Positions 50,473 to 59,120 of a stretch of DNA of 64,000 nucleotides are shown piece after piece (position 1 is the first letter of the stretch; every line of letters starts with the position of its first letter). The stretch covers positions 62,001 through 126,000 of the forward strand of contig JAGCFO010000009.1 in NCBI GenBank assembly GCA_017650105.1, given 5' to 3'. The position numbers and the translations under genes were made by a program. The stretch comes from Bacteroidaceae bacterium. GTDB taxonomy: Bacteria; Bacteroidota; Bacteroidia; Bacteroidales; Bacteroidaceae. Below the pieces are notes generated by a model, which searched no databases, had not been told where the DNA came from, and saw nothing but the letters and a program-made list of their open reading frames with translations.

Positions 50473-51891
50473 TCATTTCTCGCTCTCGCCCTTAGTGTTG
50501 CGATGAGGGCGACGCTGCTTTTTCGAAGGAGCCGAATATTGTGCCGCAGCATCGGGAGAGGCCTTCCTTCCCTCTTTCCTATGACTGGCGTTTCTTTTTC
50601 TGTGCGAAGGACCTCCCTGCCTGCGGCTGTCGCGTCTTCCACGTTTCCTTCGCGAAGAGAAACTCTTAGGCTCGTATGCTGGAGCATCGCCCAACTCTGA
50701 AGGAACGGGCAGTTTTTCTACCGTATGCTCGATGAACTTTTCGATACGAAGGAACGGCGTCTGGTCCTCGCTGCTGACAAACGTGACTGCCGTACCTACT
50801 GCTCCAGCACGCGCCGTACGCCCTATTCGGTGCACATAGTCCTCACAGTCACGCGGAACGTCGAAATTGACTACCAGCTCGATGTCGTCCACATCGATAC
50901 CGCGCGACACTATGTCGGTAGCAACCAGAATGTTAACGTGCCCATTCTTGAAGTCGCGCATCACGGCGTCTCTTTCCGGCTGACTCAAATCGGAGTGAAT
51001 CTCGCCTATCGTCAGATTAGGAAGTGAAGGCGTTTCAGCATCATCATGCCCCGATGCCGCACTTTGCTGCTGAGACTGACTTCTGCGCAAGGTACGAACG
51101 ATGTCTTTCACGCGCTGCTTCCTTCCTCCGAACACCAGCATGCGGCTCCAACGACGTTCGTCAAGCCCTCCCGCGATGAGATGCTGAAGGAGCCCAATTT
51201 TTTGTGTTTCGTGACAGACGTAGGCATACTGCGAAATGTTGTCGGCAGGCTTGCTGACAGCCACTTTCACTTCCACAGGGTTGCGGAGGATAGACGCTGC
51301 CAACTCCTGAATCTCGCGTGGCATCGTAGCTGAAAAGAGCATCGTCTGGCGCTCTTTCGGCAACTGCTTCACTATCTGCATAATGTCGTCGATGAAGCCC
51401 ATGCTGAGCATACGGTCTGCCTCATCGAGCACGAAGAAAGAGACGCGCGACAAATCCACGTTTCCCAACGAAATATGGCTGAGCAAGCGTCCTGGGGTAG
51501 CAACGACAACGTCGGTGCCCATTTCAAATCCTCTGCACTCCTGAGCGTAGTGGATGCCGTCGTTTCCTCCGTAAACGGCAACGCTGCTTACCGGAACGAA
51601 ATAGGAAAAGCCCTCCATCGCCTGGTCTATCTGCTGCGCCAATTCGCGGGTAGGCGACATAATGACACAGTTGACGGCATCCTGGGGATAGCCTCCCTGC
51701 GACAGTTTGTCAAGAATCGGTAGCAGGAAGGCTGCCGTCTTACCCGTTCCTGTCTGAGCTATGCCTATAATGTCTCTTCCCTCAAGCAACGGAGGAATGG
51801 CCTGCTCTTGGATAGGAGTGCACTCGCTGAAATTCATTGCATCGAGAGCATCAAGAATATTGTCGTTTAAGTCAAGTTCGTCAAAAAACAT
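50473..51891 (-). CDS. DEAD-box RNA helicase (RhlE-like)
   Basis: ATP-dependent RNA helicase, 472 aa. Motifs in order: Q motif CTPIQEQAIP (24-33), Walker A AQTGTGKT (45-52), PTRELAQQ, ATPGR, DEAD (156-159), SAT in MLFSATM, VATDIVSRGIDV and HRIGRTARAG. A basic, Ser/Arg/Lys-rich tail starts at about 400 and probably binds RNA. RhlE-type members act in ribosome assembly and cold adaptation. The gene lies 115 nt downstream of the LptF/G-type gene on the same strand. The exact subfamily is not certain. Confidence 0.93.
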   Translation of the reverse strand: MFFDELDLNDNILDALDAMNFSECTPIQEQAIPPLLEGRDIIGIAQTGTGKTAAFLLPILDKLSQGGYPQDAVNCVIMSPTRELAQQIDQAMEGFSYFVPVSSVAVYGGNDGIHYAQECRGFEMGTDVVVATPGRLLSHISLGNVDLSRVSFFVLDEADRMLSMGFIDDIMQIVKQLPKERQTMLFSATMPREIQELAASILRNPVEVKVAVSKPADNISQYAYVCHETQKIGLLQHLIAGGLDERRWSRMLVFGGRKQRVKDIVRTLRRSQSQQQSAASGHDDAETPSLPNLTIGEIHSDLSQPERDAVMRDFKNGHVNILVATDIVSRGIDVDDIELVVNFDVPRDCEDYVHRIGRTARAGAVGTAVTFVSSEDQTPFLRIEKFIEHTVEKLPVPSELGDAPAYEPKSFSSRRKRGRRDSRRQGGPSHRKRNASHRKEGRKASPDAAAQYSAPSKKQRRPHRNTKGESEK

Positions 51892-52006
51892 ACGTTATCC
51901 TATTTCTCATTTGTTTTTCCGTAGGGCAAGAAAGGTTTTCTTTCTCGAAACCCTCCAGAAAAAGTTTCTTCGTTACTATCTGAAAACTGTAACAGATGCG
52001 TTTTTC

Positions 52007-53179
52007 TCATTTGGGCGCTTTCCAATAGAGGTAAGCTCCGACAATGAAAAACAATATGTTGGGAATCCAAGCAGCAAGCATCGGAGCCATATTTCCGCGT
52101 GTGGCAAACGACGTAGACACCGTCTGGAACAGGATATATGCGAAGATAAGCCCTATGCCAATACCCAGATTGAGTCCCATACCACCCTTCACCTTTTTCG
52201 ATGAGAGGCTGACGCCGATGAGCGTCATGATGAAGGCAGCAAACGAGGATGCAATCCGTTTGTGGTACTCCACTTCGAAAGCCTTTATGTTGGCGATGCC
52301 TCTCCTGCGCTGTCGATCGATATAATGCTTGAGCTCAGGACTTGTCATCGTCTCCTGTTGCATTTCGAACACCAGCAAGTCGTAAGGGCGCACAGCAATC
52401 AACGTATCAAGCTGATTGCCGGAAGTAATTACCTCCAGCGTGTCGGTAATGTCACGCTTCTGCCAGTTTTTCGCCGTCCACAAGTCGGGCTTCTCCTCGT
52501 TGTTCTGATACACGATGCTCTTAGCGGTGAAATGCGACGTCAGCGTATTCCCTTCGTATTTGTCAAGGATAAAACGATATCCCGTTCTGTTTGCTTTTTC
52601 GAAACGGTCAAAGTAAGCTATCACGTTATCCTCCACTTCCATCTGGATATTGCGTCCTGTATCCATCACCTGTTTCTTCTTGTACGTATTCTCAAACTGA
52701 ATACGCGTCACGTTGCCTTTTGGGATGACATACGCGCTGAGGGCATACGTCATGATGGCAATAAGCAACGCTGAGAAGAAGTAAGGACGCATGAGTCGGT
52801 GCATACTGATGCCCGTAGAGTACATTGCGATAATCTCGGAATGCTCGGCCAACTTCGAAGTGAAGAAAATGACGGCAATGAAGACGAACAGAGCGCTGAA
52901 GAGATTGCCGAAGTACGGCACGAAATTCAGATAGTAGTCGAAGATGATTGCATGCCAAGGAGCCTCGTTCTGAACAAATTTGTCGACATGCTCGTTGTAG
53001 TCGAAAATGACGGCAATGGCAAGGATGAGCGCGAGAGAGAAGAAATATGTGCCGAGAAACTTCCCGATGATATACCAGTCGATGCGTTTGAAGAACCCCG
53101 AACTGATACGACCGGACGTGCGGCTCACGCGACGTTTTACGCGGCTTACAGATTGGCGTACACTTCTCACACTCTTCAT
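52007..53179 (-). CDS. LptF/LptG-family LPS-export permease
   Basis: 390-residue inner-membrane protein of the YjgP/YjgQ family. It has two N-terminal transmembrane helices after a basic leader (FLGTYFFSLALILAIAVIF, YFGNLFSALFVFIAVIFF), a third near 110-130, a periplasmic beta-jellyroll (about 145-270) and three C-terminal helices (GVSLSSKKVKGGMGLNLGIGI and following). The Lpt complex extracts LPS from the inner membrane and passes it to LptC/A. It may be LptF or LptG; I do not distinguish them. It sits 25 nt downstream of tgt in a lon-tgt-lptF/G order. Confidence 0.92.
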   Translation of the reverse strand: MKSVRSVRQSVSRVKRRVSRTSGRISSGFFKRIDWYIIGKFLGTYFFSLALILAIAVIFDYNEHVDKFVQNEAPWHAIIFDYYLNFVPYFGNLFSALFVFIAVIFFTSKLAEHSEIIAMYSTGISMHRLMRPYFFSALLIAIMTYALSAYVIPKGNVTRIQFENTYKKKQVMDTGRNIQMEVEDNVIAYFDRFEKANRTGYRFILDKYEGNTLTSHFTAKSIVYQNNEEKPDLWTAKNWQKRDITDTLEVITSGNQLDTLIAVRPYDLLVFEMQQETMTSPELKHYIDRQRRRGIANIKAFEVEYHKRIASSFAAFIMTLIGVSLSSKKVKGGMGLNLGIGIGLIFAYILFQTVSTSFATRGNMAPMLAAWIPNILFFIVGAYLYWKAPK

Positions 53180-53204
53180 AGCTCTCCTTTCTTGAACATC
53201 AATG

Positions 53205-54335
53205 CTACAACCGCTGGCTTACCTGAGCAAGCATCTGGGGTTTCCACTTACTGAAGTCGCCAGCCAAGATGTGAATGCGTGCTTCTTTTACCAGCCAGAG
53301 GTAGAAGGCAAGATTATGCACCGAAGCAATCTGCATTGCCAACAATTCCTGCGCGTGAAACAGATGTCGCAGGTAAGCTTTCGTATAGAGAGTATCTACC
53401 ACGCTGGCTCCATCTTCCTCGATAGGACTGAAATCGTCGGCCCACTTGGCGTTCTTCATATTCATGATGCCGTGCTTCGTGAAAAGCATGCCATTTCTGC
53501 CGTTGCGCGTAGGCATCACACAATCGAACATATCCACTCCGCGCTCAATGCCCTCTAAGATATTCATCGGGGTGCCGACTCCCATCAGATAACGAGGCTT
53601 GTACTTAGGAAGAATCTCGTTGACAATCTCTATCATCTCGTACATCACTTCCGTAGGTTCGCCTACAGCCAAACCGCCGATAGCGTTTCCATCCGCTCCA
53701 AGAGAGGCAACCTTCTCAGCCGACTGCCGACGCAAATCGGGATAGGTGCATCCTTGTACGATGGGAAAAAGGCTCTGCGAGTAACCGTACTTAGGTTCCG
53801 TCTCGTGGAAACGCTTCCAGCAACGGTCGAGCCAGCGATGTGTCAGTTCCATCGAGTTCTTGGCGTATGCATAGTCGGAAGTTCCCGGTGCACACTCGTC
53901 GAAAGCCATCATGATGTCAGCTCCGATGGTTCTTTCAATATCCATCACGCGCTCGGGAGTAAACAAATGCTTCGAACCATCAATATGGCTACGGAACTCA
54001 ACCCCTTCTTCGCGCATCTTCCTGATACCGCTCAGCGAGAATACCTGAAAACCTCCGCTGTCGGTTAGCATAGGACGGTCGAACCCGTTGAAACGGTGCA
54101 GTCCCCCAGCCTTTTCGAGAACATCCAGCCCCGGACGAAGATACAGATGATATGTATTGCCAAGAATGATTTGCGCCTTGATGTCCTCTTTCAATTCATA
54201 GAGCTGCACTGCCTTCACAGAGCCCACCGTACCTACCGGCATGAAGATAGGCGTTTCTATCTGCCCATGATCGGTTTTGATTAATCCGGCACGGGCAGAA
54301 GAAGCGGAATCTGTAGCTTTCAGCTCGAATGTCAT
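53205..54335 (-). CDS. tgt: tRNA-guanine transglycosylase lacking the zinc cysteines
   Basis: 376-residue enzyme exchanging G34 for preQ1 in GUN-anticodon tRNAs. Catalytic residues are present: Asp92 in LTDSGGFQVFSL, and the nucleophile Asp271 in FDCVMPTRNGRNG. GGLAVGEP is at 220-227. The zinc site normally made by three Cys (C-x-C-x-x-C) and one His is changed: the Cys positions align with Gly309, Ser311 and Asp314 (DGASVVDTLYTKAYL), while the His (His340 in SVHNLAFY) stays. I believe other Bacteroidetes Tgt proteins share this. Overlaps lon by 4 nt (ATGA). Confidence 0.95.
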   Translation of the reverse strand: MTFELKATDSASSARAGLIKTDHGQIETPIFMPVGTVGSVKAVQLYELKEDIKAQIILGNTYHLYLRPGLDVLEKAGGLHRFNGFDRPMLTDSGGFQVFSLSGIRKMREEGVEFRSHIDGSKHLFTPERVMDIERTIGADIMMAFDECAPGTSDYAYAKNSMELTHRWLDRCWKRFHETEPKYGYSQSLFPIVQGCTYPDLRRQSAEKVASLGADGNAIGGLAVGEPTEVMYEMIEIVNEILPKYKPRYLMGVGTPMNILEGIERGVDMFDCVMPTRNGRNGMLFTKHGIMNMKNAKWADDFSPIEEDGASVVDTLYTKAYLRHLFHAQELLAMQIASVHNLAFYLWLVKEARIHILAGDFSKWKPQMLAQVSQRL

Positions 54336-56812
54336 GATTCTTTCTCGGGCATCTTAACGGTTAAATCAAGCGGGTTATCCACCTTCTCTGGCAAGAGAGC
54401 GACCTTCCACACATCCTTCACATCATCCACATAATGGAACGTCAAACCCTCAAGGTAGAGAGGCTGTATCTCGCTGATATTGCGCTTATTCTCCTCACAG
54501 AGGATAATGTCGGTAATTCCAGCTCGCTTAGCAGCAAGTATTTTTTCCTTGATGCCTCCTACGGGAAGAACCTTGCCACGAAGGGTAATCTCTCCTGTCA
54601 TTGCAAGGTTAGGACGTACTTTTCGCTGCGTGAAAGCTGAAGCCAGAGCCGTTGCCATTGTGATTCCGGCAGAAGGGCCATCCTTGGGAATTGCCCCCTC
54701 AGGAACATGAAGATGAACTCTCCAGTTATCGAAAACCTCCGGGTCAATATCCAACAGAGAAGCATGAGCCTTCACATACTCAAGGGCTATCGTTGCCGAC
54801 TCCTTCATCACATCGCCAAGATTTCCTGTGAGAGTGAGTTTTCCTCCTCTTCCGCGCGACAGACTAGTCTCGACGAAAAGGATTTCTCCTCCTGCTGCAG
54901 TCCATGCAAGTCCCGTCACCACTCCGGCATAACTGTTTCCCTCGTAACGATCACGACTATACTCCTGAACACCCAGCAACTGCGGTATCTGCTTTGCACG
55001 GATGCCTCCGTGGAAAGGAGAATCGCCTGAACGAGCTATATCGCACGCTATTTTGCGGCAGATCTTGCCGATTTTCTTATCAAGCTCACGCACGCCCGAC
55101 TCTCGCGTATAGTTCTCTATTATCAGTTCCAAAGCTGGCTTGGAAATTGAGAAAAATCGTTTGGGTATACCGTTTTCTTCCTTCTGCTTACGGACGAGAT
55201 GATGCGACGCAATCTCTATCTTCTCTTCCGTAAGATAGCCGCTCATCTCAATAAGCTCCATTCGGTCGAGCAGCGGTGCAGGAATCGTGTTCAGGTTGTT
55301 AGCTGTAGCAATAAACATCACATGCGACAAATCGTAGTCGACATCGAGGAAGTTATCGTGGAAAGCATTGTTCTGCTCGGGGTCGAGGACTTCGAGCAAA
55401 GCAGACGACGGGTCACCGTGATTTGTCATCTGGCTTATCTTGTCCACCTCATCGAGAATGAACACCGGATTGGACGAACCAGCCTTGAGCAAGCCCTTGA
55501 TGATACGTCCAGGCATAGCACCGACGTACGTCTTACGATGGCCTCGTATTTCTGCCTCGTCATGCACTCCGCCCAACGAGATACGGACATATTTGCGCCC
55601 TAAAGCATCCGCAATAGATTTTCCGAGAGATGTCTTCCCTACTCCTGGAGGGCCATAGAGGCAGATAATCGGAGACTTCATATTCTTGCGAAGCTTCAGC
55701 ACGGCAAGATGCTCAATGATGCGTTCCTTCACCTTGTCCAGCCCATAATGATCTCTGTCAAGGATACGCTGAGCGTTATCCATGTCGAGATTGTCCTCAG
55801 TATATTCGTTCCAAGGCAAGCCGAGCAAAGTCTGCAGGTAGTTGAGCTGCACGTTATAGTCCGGCGACTGGGGATTCGTACGCTCAAGCTTCTGCACCTC
55901 TTTCTCAAAAAGGGCAGCCACATCTTCATTCCACTTCTTCTTGGAAGCCTTGGTGCGCATCTCCTCAATGTCTTGGTCTTGCACACTTCCCCCAAGCTCA
56001 TCCTGGATGTTCTTCATCTGCTGCATGAGGAAGTACTCGCGCTGCTGCTGGTCGATTTCTTCTTTTGTGCGCATCTGGATGTTCTGCTTGAGTTCTGACA
56101 GCTGCACTTCTCTGTTAAGGATGGAAAGAAGATGAATAGCTCGCTCCTGCAGAGAGTTCTCCTGCAGCAACTGAATCTTTTCACGAATCTCAAAGGGAAG
56201 GTTCGTGCAGATATAGTTGACGATGAAGATTCCGTTGTTGATATTCTTCAAGGCGAAAGAGGTGTCCTGCTGCGAATCTGCATTCAGACGGGCATACTTC
56301 ACGCCTAAATCCTTACAGTTGTCGACAATAGCGCGGAACTCGCGGCTGTCTTTCGGAGGCAGGTCCTCGTGCAAAGCCTCTACAAGTCCTGTCAGATAGG
56401 GACGGCGCTTCACAATCTCGTGAAGGCGCACCCTCTGCATTCCTTGAAGAATGACTGTTGTCGTCTGATCGGGCATCTCAAACACTCGCACCACCCTTGC
56501 GGCAGTACCTGTGTCATAAAGGTCATTTTCGGTAGGGTTCTCCGTTTCCGGTGACTTCTGGCAGAGCACAGCAATAGCCGACTCTTTCTTATATGCATCA
56601 CGCACCAGCTTCAGAGAGCTGATACGCCCCACAGTAACAGGCATCACCGTGCCTGGGAACAACACCATGTTGCGCAAAGGCAGAATGGGCATCTGCGGGT
56701 CAATATCGTTGTTGTTGAAGAGATTCTCCTCGTTCCCCTCAAAGTCTGCAATCATAGAGAAAGATTCTCCTCCGTCCTGACTGCTTAGTATATCCAGTTT
56801 GTACTTATTCAT
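54332..56812 (-). CDS. lon: ATP-dependent protease La
   Basis: Homohexameric cytosolic AAA+ protease, 826 aa from the ATG at 56812. The N-terminal LON substrate domain starts near 40 ([21 protein letters not shown]), followed by a coiled coil, the AAA+ module with Walker [14 protein letters not shown] and Walker [13 protein letters not shown], and the protease domain with the catalytic Ser714 in [11 protein letters not shown] and Lys in [11 protein letters not shown]. It degrades misfolded and regulatory proteins. It has its own promoter (56831-56861) and is coupled to tgt through an ATGA overlap. Confidence 0.97.
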   Translation of the reverse strand: MNKYKLDILSSQDGGESFSMIADFEGNEENLFNNNDIDPQMPILPLRNMVLFPGTVMPVTVGRISSLKLVRDAYKKESAIAVLCQKSPETENPTENDLYDTGTAARVVRVFEMPDQTTTVILQGMQRVRLHEIVKRRPYLTGLVEALHEDLPPKDSREFRAIVDNCKDLGVKYARLNADSQQDTSFALKNINNGIFIVNYICTNLPFEIREKIQLLQENSLQERAIHLLSILNREVQLSELKQNIQMRTKEEIDQQQREYFLMQQMKNIQDELGGSVQDQDIEEMRTKASKKKWNEDVAALFEKEVQKLERTNPQSPDYNVQLNYLQTLLGLPWNEYTEDNLDMDNAQRILDRDHYGLDKVKERIIEHLAVLKLRKNMKSPIICLYGPPGVGKTSLGKSIADALGRKYVRISLGGVHDEAEIRGHRKTYVGAMPGRIIKGLLKAGSSNPVFILDEVDKISQMTNHGDPSSALLEVLDPEQNNAFHDNFLDVDYDLSHVMFIATANNLNTIPAPLLDRMELIEMSGYLTEEKIEIASHHLVRKQKEENGIPKRFFSISKPALELIIENYTRESGVRELDKKIGKICRKIACDIARSGDSPFHGGIRAKQIPQLLGVQEYSRDRYEGNSYAGVVTGLAWTAAGGEILFVETSLSRGRGGKLTLTGNLGDVMKESATIALEYVKAHASLLDIDPEVFDNWRVHLHVPEGAIPKDGPSAGITMATALASAFTQRKVRPNLAMTGEITLRGKVLPVGGIKEKILAAKRAGITDIILCEENKRNISEIQPLYLEGLTFHYVDDVKDVWKVALLPEKVDNPLDLTVKMPEKES

Positions 56813-56830
56813 AGTTTGCGAAATTTCGTG

Positions 56831-56861
56831 CGAAGGTACTGCAAAAGCGCCGTACCACAAA
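56831..56861 (-). promoter_or_regulatory. Promoter of lon
   Basis: Minus-strand TTTG (56858-56861), 19-bp spacer, TACCTTCG (56831-56838), one mismatch from the -7 consensus. Confidence 0.55.
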
Positions 56862-56900
56862 GCATTTTTAAAGTTTTTAGTTTTTTTAGAGTATCTATCG

Positions 56901-56929
56901 TTGAAAAACGGAACAAAACACTATCTTTG
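56901..56929 (+). promoter_or_regulatory. Promoter of the polysaccharide-export lipoprotein, likely leaderless
   Basis: TTG (56901-56903), 18-bp spacer, TATCTTTG (56922-56929). The -7 box ends only 4 nt before the ATG at 56934, so transcription would start at or beside the start codon. Confidence 0.6.
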
Positions 56930-56933
56930 CGAC

Positions 56934-57746
56934 ATGAAACATAAAAATATACATCCAACGGAGTTCTTTTCTGTGCTGGCTCTCCCCTTGATAGCCTGCC
57001 TTCTATCTGCCTGCTCTTCATACAAGCAGACAGCTTATCTGCAGAATGTGACGGAATACACATCATTGCCTCACACCGAACTTTATCAAATTAAGATTCA
57101 ACCTTTTGACCGTCTCTACATCACTGCTTTCAACGAGGGAAGCCCTACCGTTGAAGCTTTTAACATCCTCGAAAACACGTCCTCTGCAAACACTCTCGCT
57201 CTCAGATCAAGGATGAGCCCTGTGGAGTATATTGTTGACGAAAACGGGTGCATCACATTGCCGTTGTTGGGGGTGACACAAGTGTCGGGAAAGACCATCA
57301 ACGAGCTTGAAGACTTCATTTCCGCTGAGCTTGTCAAAGAACATTACCGCGAGCGACCTATCGTTACTGTCAGGTTCAATCACTACGAGTATTCCCTTAT
57401 AGGGGAAGTGATGGTCCCTGGAGTTTACTACAACGAATATGACCATCTGAACATCTTCGAAGCCTTAGCCAAAGCGGGCGATATGACTATCTACGGCATG
57501 CGCGACAATGTGAAAGTTATCCGCGAAAATGAAGACGGCACGAAAGCCATAGGCACCATCAACCTGAACCAGTCAGACGTGTTCAACTCTCCATATTTCT
57601 ATATTCAGCAGAACGACGTCATCTACGTTCAGCCAAACTCCGCTAAGGCACACAATGCTGACATCGGCAGCGCTGCAAACCTCTGGATTCGCGGTACTTC
57701 CATCGCCATCTCTATTGTGGCCCTGCTCTGCAGCATTTTTCTATAA
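56934..57746 (+). CDS. Polysaccharide biosynthesis/export lipoprotein (Wza-like)
   Basis: 270-residue outer-membrane lipoprotein, lipobox LSAC (Cys27). After the signal comes a polysaccharide-export domain (about 48-130: YQIKIQPFDRLYITAFN ... YIVDENGCITLPLLGVTQVSGKT) and an SLBB-like segment (FNHYEYSLIGEVMVPGVYYNEYDHLNIFEALAKAG). A C-terminal hydrophobic helix (about 248-268) would form the outer-membrane barrel as in Wza. It normally works with a Wzc-type kinase and a glycosyltransferase cluster; none of these is nearby, so the gene is an orphan. Start chosen at 56934; upstream reading continues without a signal. It is followed 42 bp later by the DUF2007 gene. Confidence 0.9.
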   Translation: MKHKNIHPTEFFSVLALPLIACLLSACSSYKQTAYLQNVTEYTSLPHTELYQIKIQPFDRLYITAFNEGSPTVEAFNILENTSSANTLALRSRMSPVEYIVDENGCITLPLLGVTQVSGKTINELEDFISAELVKEHYRERPIVTVRFNHYEYSLIGEVMVPGVYYNEYDHLNIFEALAKAGDMTIYGMRDNVKVIRENEDGTKAIGTINLNQSDVFNSPYFYIQQNDVIYVQPNSAKAHNADIGSAANLWIRGTSIAISIVALLCSIFL

Positions 57747-57788
57747 AATCCATCTAGTTTTCGTTTCACTTCTATTATCAAAAAAAAC

Positions 57789-58028
57789 ATGAGCAAGAAA
57801 GACGATTCACTGGTAGTTGTTGCAACATGCAACGACTTATTTGCAGCCAACATCCTTGCGGGAAAACTTGAGGCCAACGGCATCAAATCCCTCATCAAGA
57901 ACTGCTCTGTTACTGCCTGCCAAACTTCTCCCTACGATTCTGTCACGGGTGTTTTCGATATTTACGTGCTCAGCTCTGATGAGCAAGAGGCAAAGGCAAT
58001 CCTCGACACCAAAGAAAACGACAATTGA
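57789..58028 (+). CDS. DUF2007-domain protein
   Basis: 79-residue soluble protein of the DUF2007 family. The N-terminal strand-helix LVVVATCNDLFAANILAGKLEANGI and the following strand (GVFDIYVLSSDEQEAKAILD) are the family's ferredoxin-like fold. Members are thought to be signalling or binding adaptors; no ligand is known. It lies 42 bp behind the Wza-like gene, probably in the same transcript, and converges with the alpha/beta hydrolase gene. Confidence 0.8.
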   Translation: MSKKDDSLVVVATCNDLFAANILAGKLEANGIKSLIKNCSVTACQTSPYDSVTGVFDIYVLSSDEQEAKAILDTKENDN

Positions 58029-58105
58029 TTAGATAGCAACAAGGATCAATCTTTTCATTGAGGTTTTCATCAACGGTTTTGTCTATCTTTCGTAAAACAG
58101 CGTAT

Positions 58106-58843
58106 TTACTCAACCATCTCCTTTATTCTCCTTGCCACTTCGTCAGGATGGTCAATCAGCAACTGTCCGTGATTGGACTTGGGGAATACCTGAACCTGCA
58201 CATCAGGACAAAGTTTCTTCAAATGCTTCGCCTGAGGCTTAGCGACAAATGCCTCAAGGGTACCATACCAATAGTGGATGTCGTCACCGACAATGGATTC
58301 CAGCTTATTGGTGTAAACTGACTTGTACCCATCCAGAACAGCCCTTCCCCTACCATACGGATACACCTTCTTACATTCATCCAGCAAGACATCGAAGTAA
58401 TGGGAGTGGAAAACCCGACGCCAAAAACCCGTCCAATGATAACAAGTCCATACATTAGCACACTGATAGTACCTCAGCGCCCCTTCGAGCCACTTGGGTA
58501 GCGGCAGCAACGGAGCGGCGTCCAGGACAGCATGATCAATAGTCACCTCGTTCCTTTCCAATATCCGTGAAAGAATCTTTCCACCAAGAGAAAGGCCATA
58601 GGCGCAATCCAGGTGACCATCCAGACTTTCTTTGACAAAGGAAATCACCTGTTTCGCCTCATCGTCGATGGAAGTGAAACGGGTGTAGCGTCCAAGAGTG
58701 AAACCGTCCACCTGAACGGCAACGATAAGGAAATCCTTCTCAAGCAAGCTGATAAGCGGAAGGAATATCTCATACGACACCCCCAGCCCTGGAATCAACA
58801 GGAGCGTCGGCGCCCCCTCTTTGCCAAATACCTTGAAATCCAT
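58106..58843 (-). CDS. Alpha/beta-hydrolase of unknown substrate
   Basis: 245-residue cytoplasmic alpha/beta-hydrolase. N-terminal strand and oxyanion region are in LLLIPGLGVSYEIFLPL, and the nucleophile elbow is YGLSLGGKI (Ser at about 96). The acid Asp is not clear; the His is likely in FPKSNHGQLLIDHPDE. The lid (about 115-185) is large and aromatic-rich. No family beyond the superfamily can be named. It converges with the DUF2007 gene. Confidence 0.8.
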   Translation of the reverse strand: MDFKVFGKEGAPTLLLIPGLGVSYEIFLPLISLLEKDFLIVAVQVDGFTLGRYTRFTSIDDEAKQVISFVKESLDGHLDCAYGLSLGGKILSRILERNEVTIDHAVLDAAPLLPLPKWLEGALRYYQCANVWTCYHWTGFWRRVFHSHYFDVLLDECKKVYPYGRGRAVLDGYKSVYTNKLESIVGDDIHYWYGTLEAFVAKPQAKHLKKLCPDVQVQVFPKSNHGQLLIDHPDEVARRIKEMVE

Positions 58844-59000
58844 TGTTACAATACCTATCGGAAAAACAATAAAACCGTTTACTCAACTCCTCCCCCAAAA
58901 CTGCCCAAACAAGAACAAGGTCTCCTTTTTTATTATCCTTTTTTCGCCCTTCGCAAAAACGAGAACAAGACAAAGAGTTCACGGATTTTCCTCAAGGAAA

Positions 59001-59042
59001 AAAAGCGGGAGACTTCTCCAAAAAAATTTTTCCCTTCTTCAT
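59001..59042 (-). repeat. 21-bp modular repeat array R9 (2 units)
   Basis: One canonical A5T5 unit (59042 to 59022, minus) is followed by a half-degenerate unit beginning TTGGAGAAG (59021 to 59001). It lies in the spacer between htpG and the hydrolase gene. Confidence 0.8.
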
Positions 59043-59056
59043 ATCGCCGGCTGGGC

Positions 59057-59094
59057 AAAGAAGAGGAGGGACTGATAATCTCTCCTCTTTCTTT
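59057..59094 (-). terminator. Possible terminator of htpG
   Basis: Stem of about 12 bp (AAAGAAAGAGGAG / CTCCTCTTCTTT on the minus strand, one bulge) with a 13-base loop. The T-run is poor on the minus strand but good on the plus strand. Confidence 0.5.
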
Positions 59095-59120
59095 TCCCCT
59101 TCGGGCTGTTCAGCAGGGAA

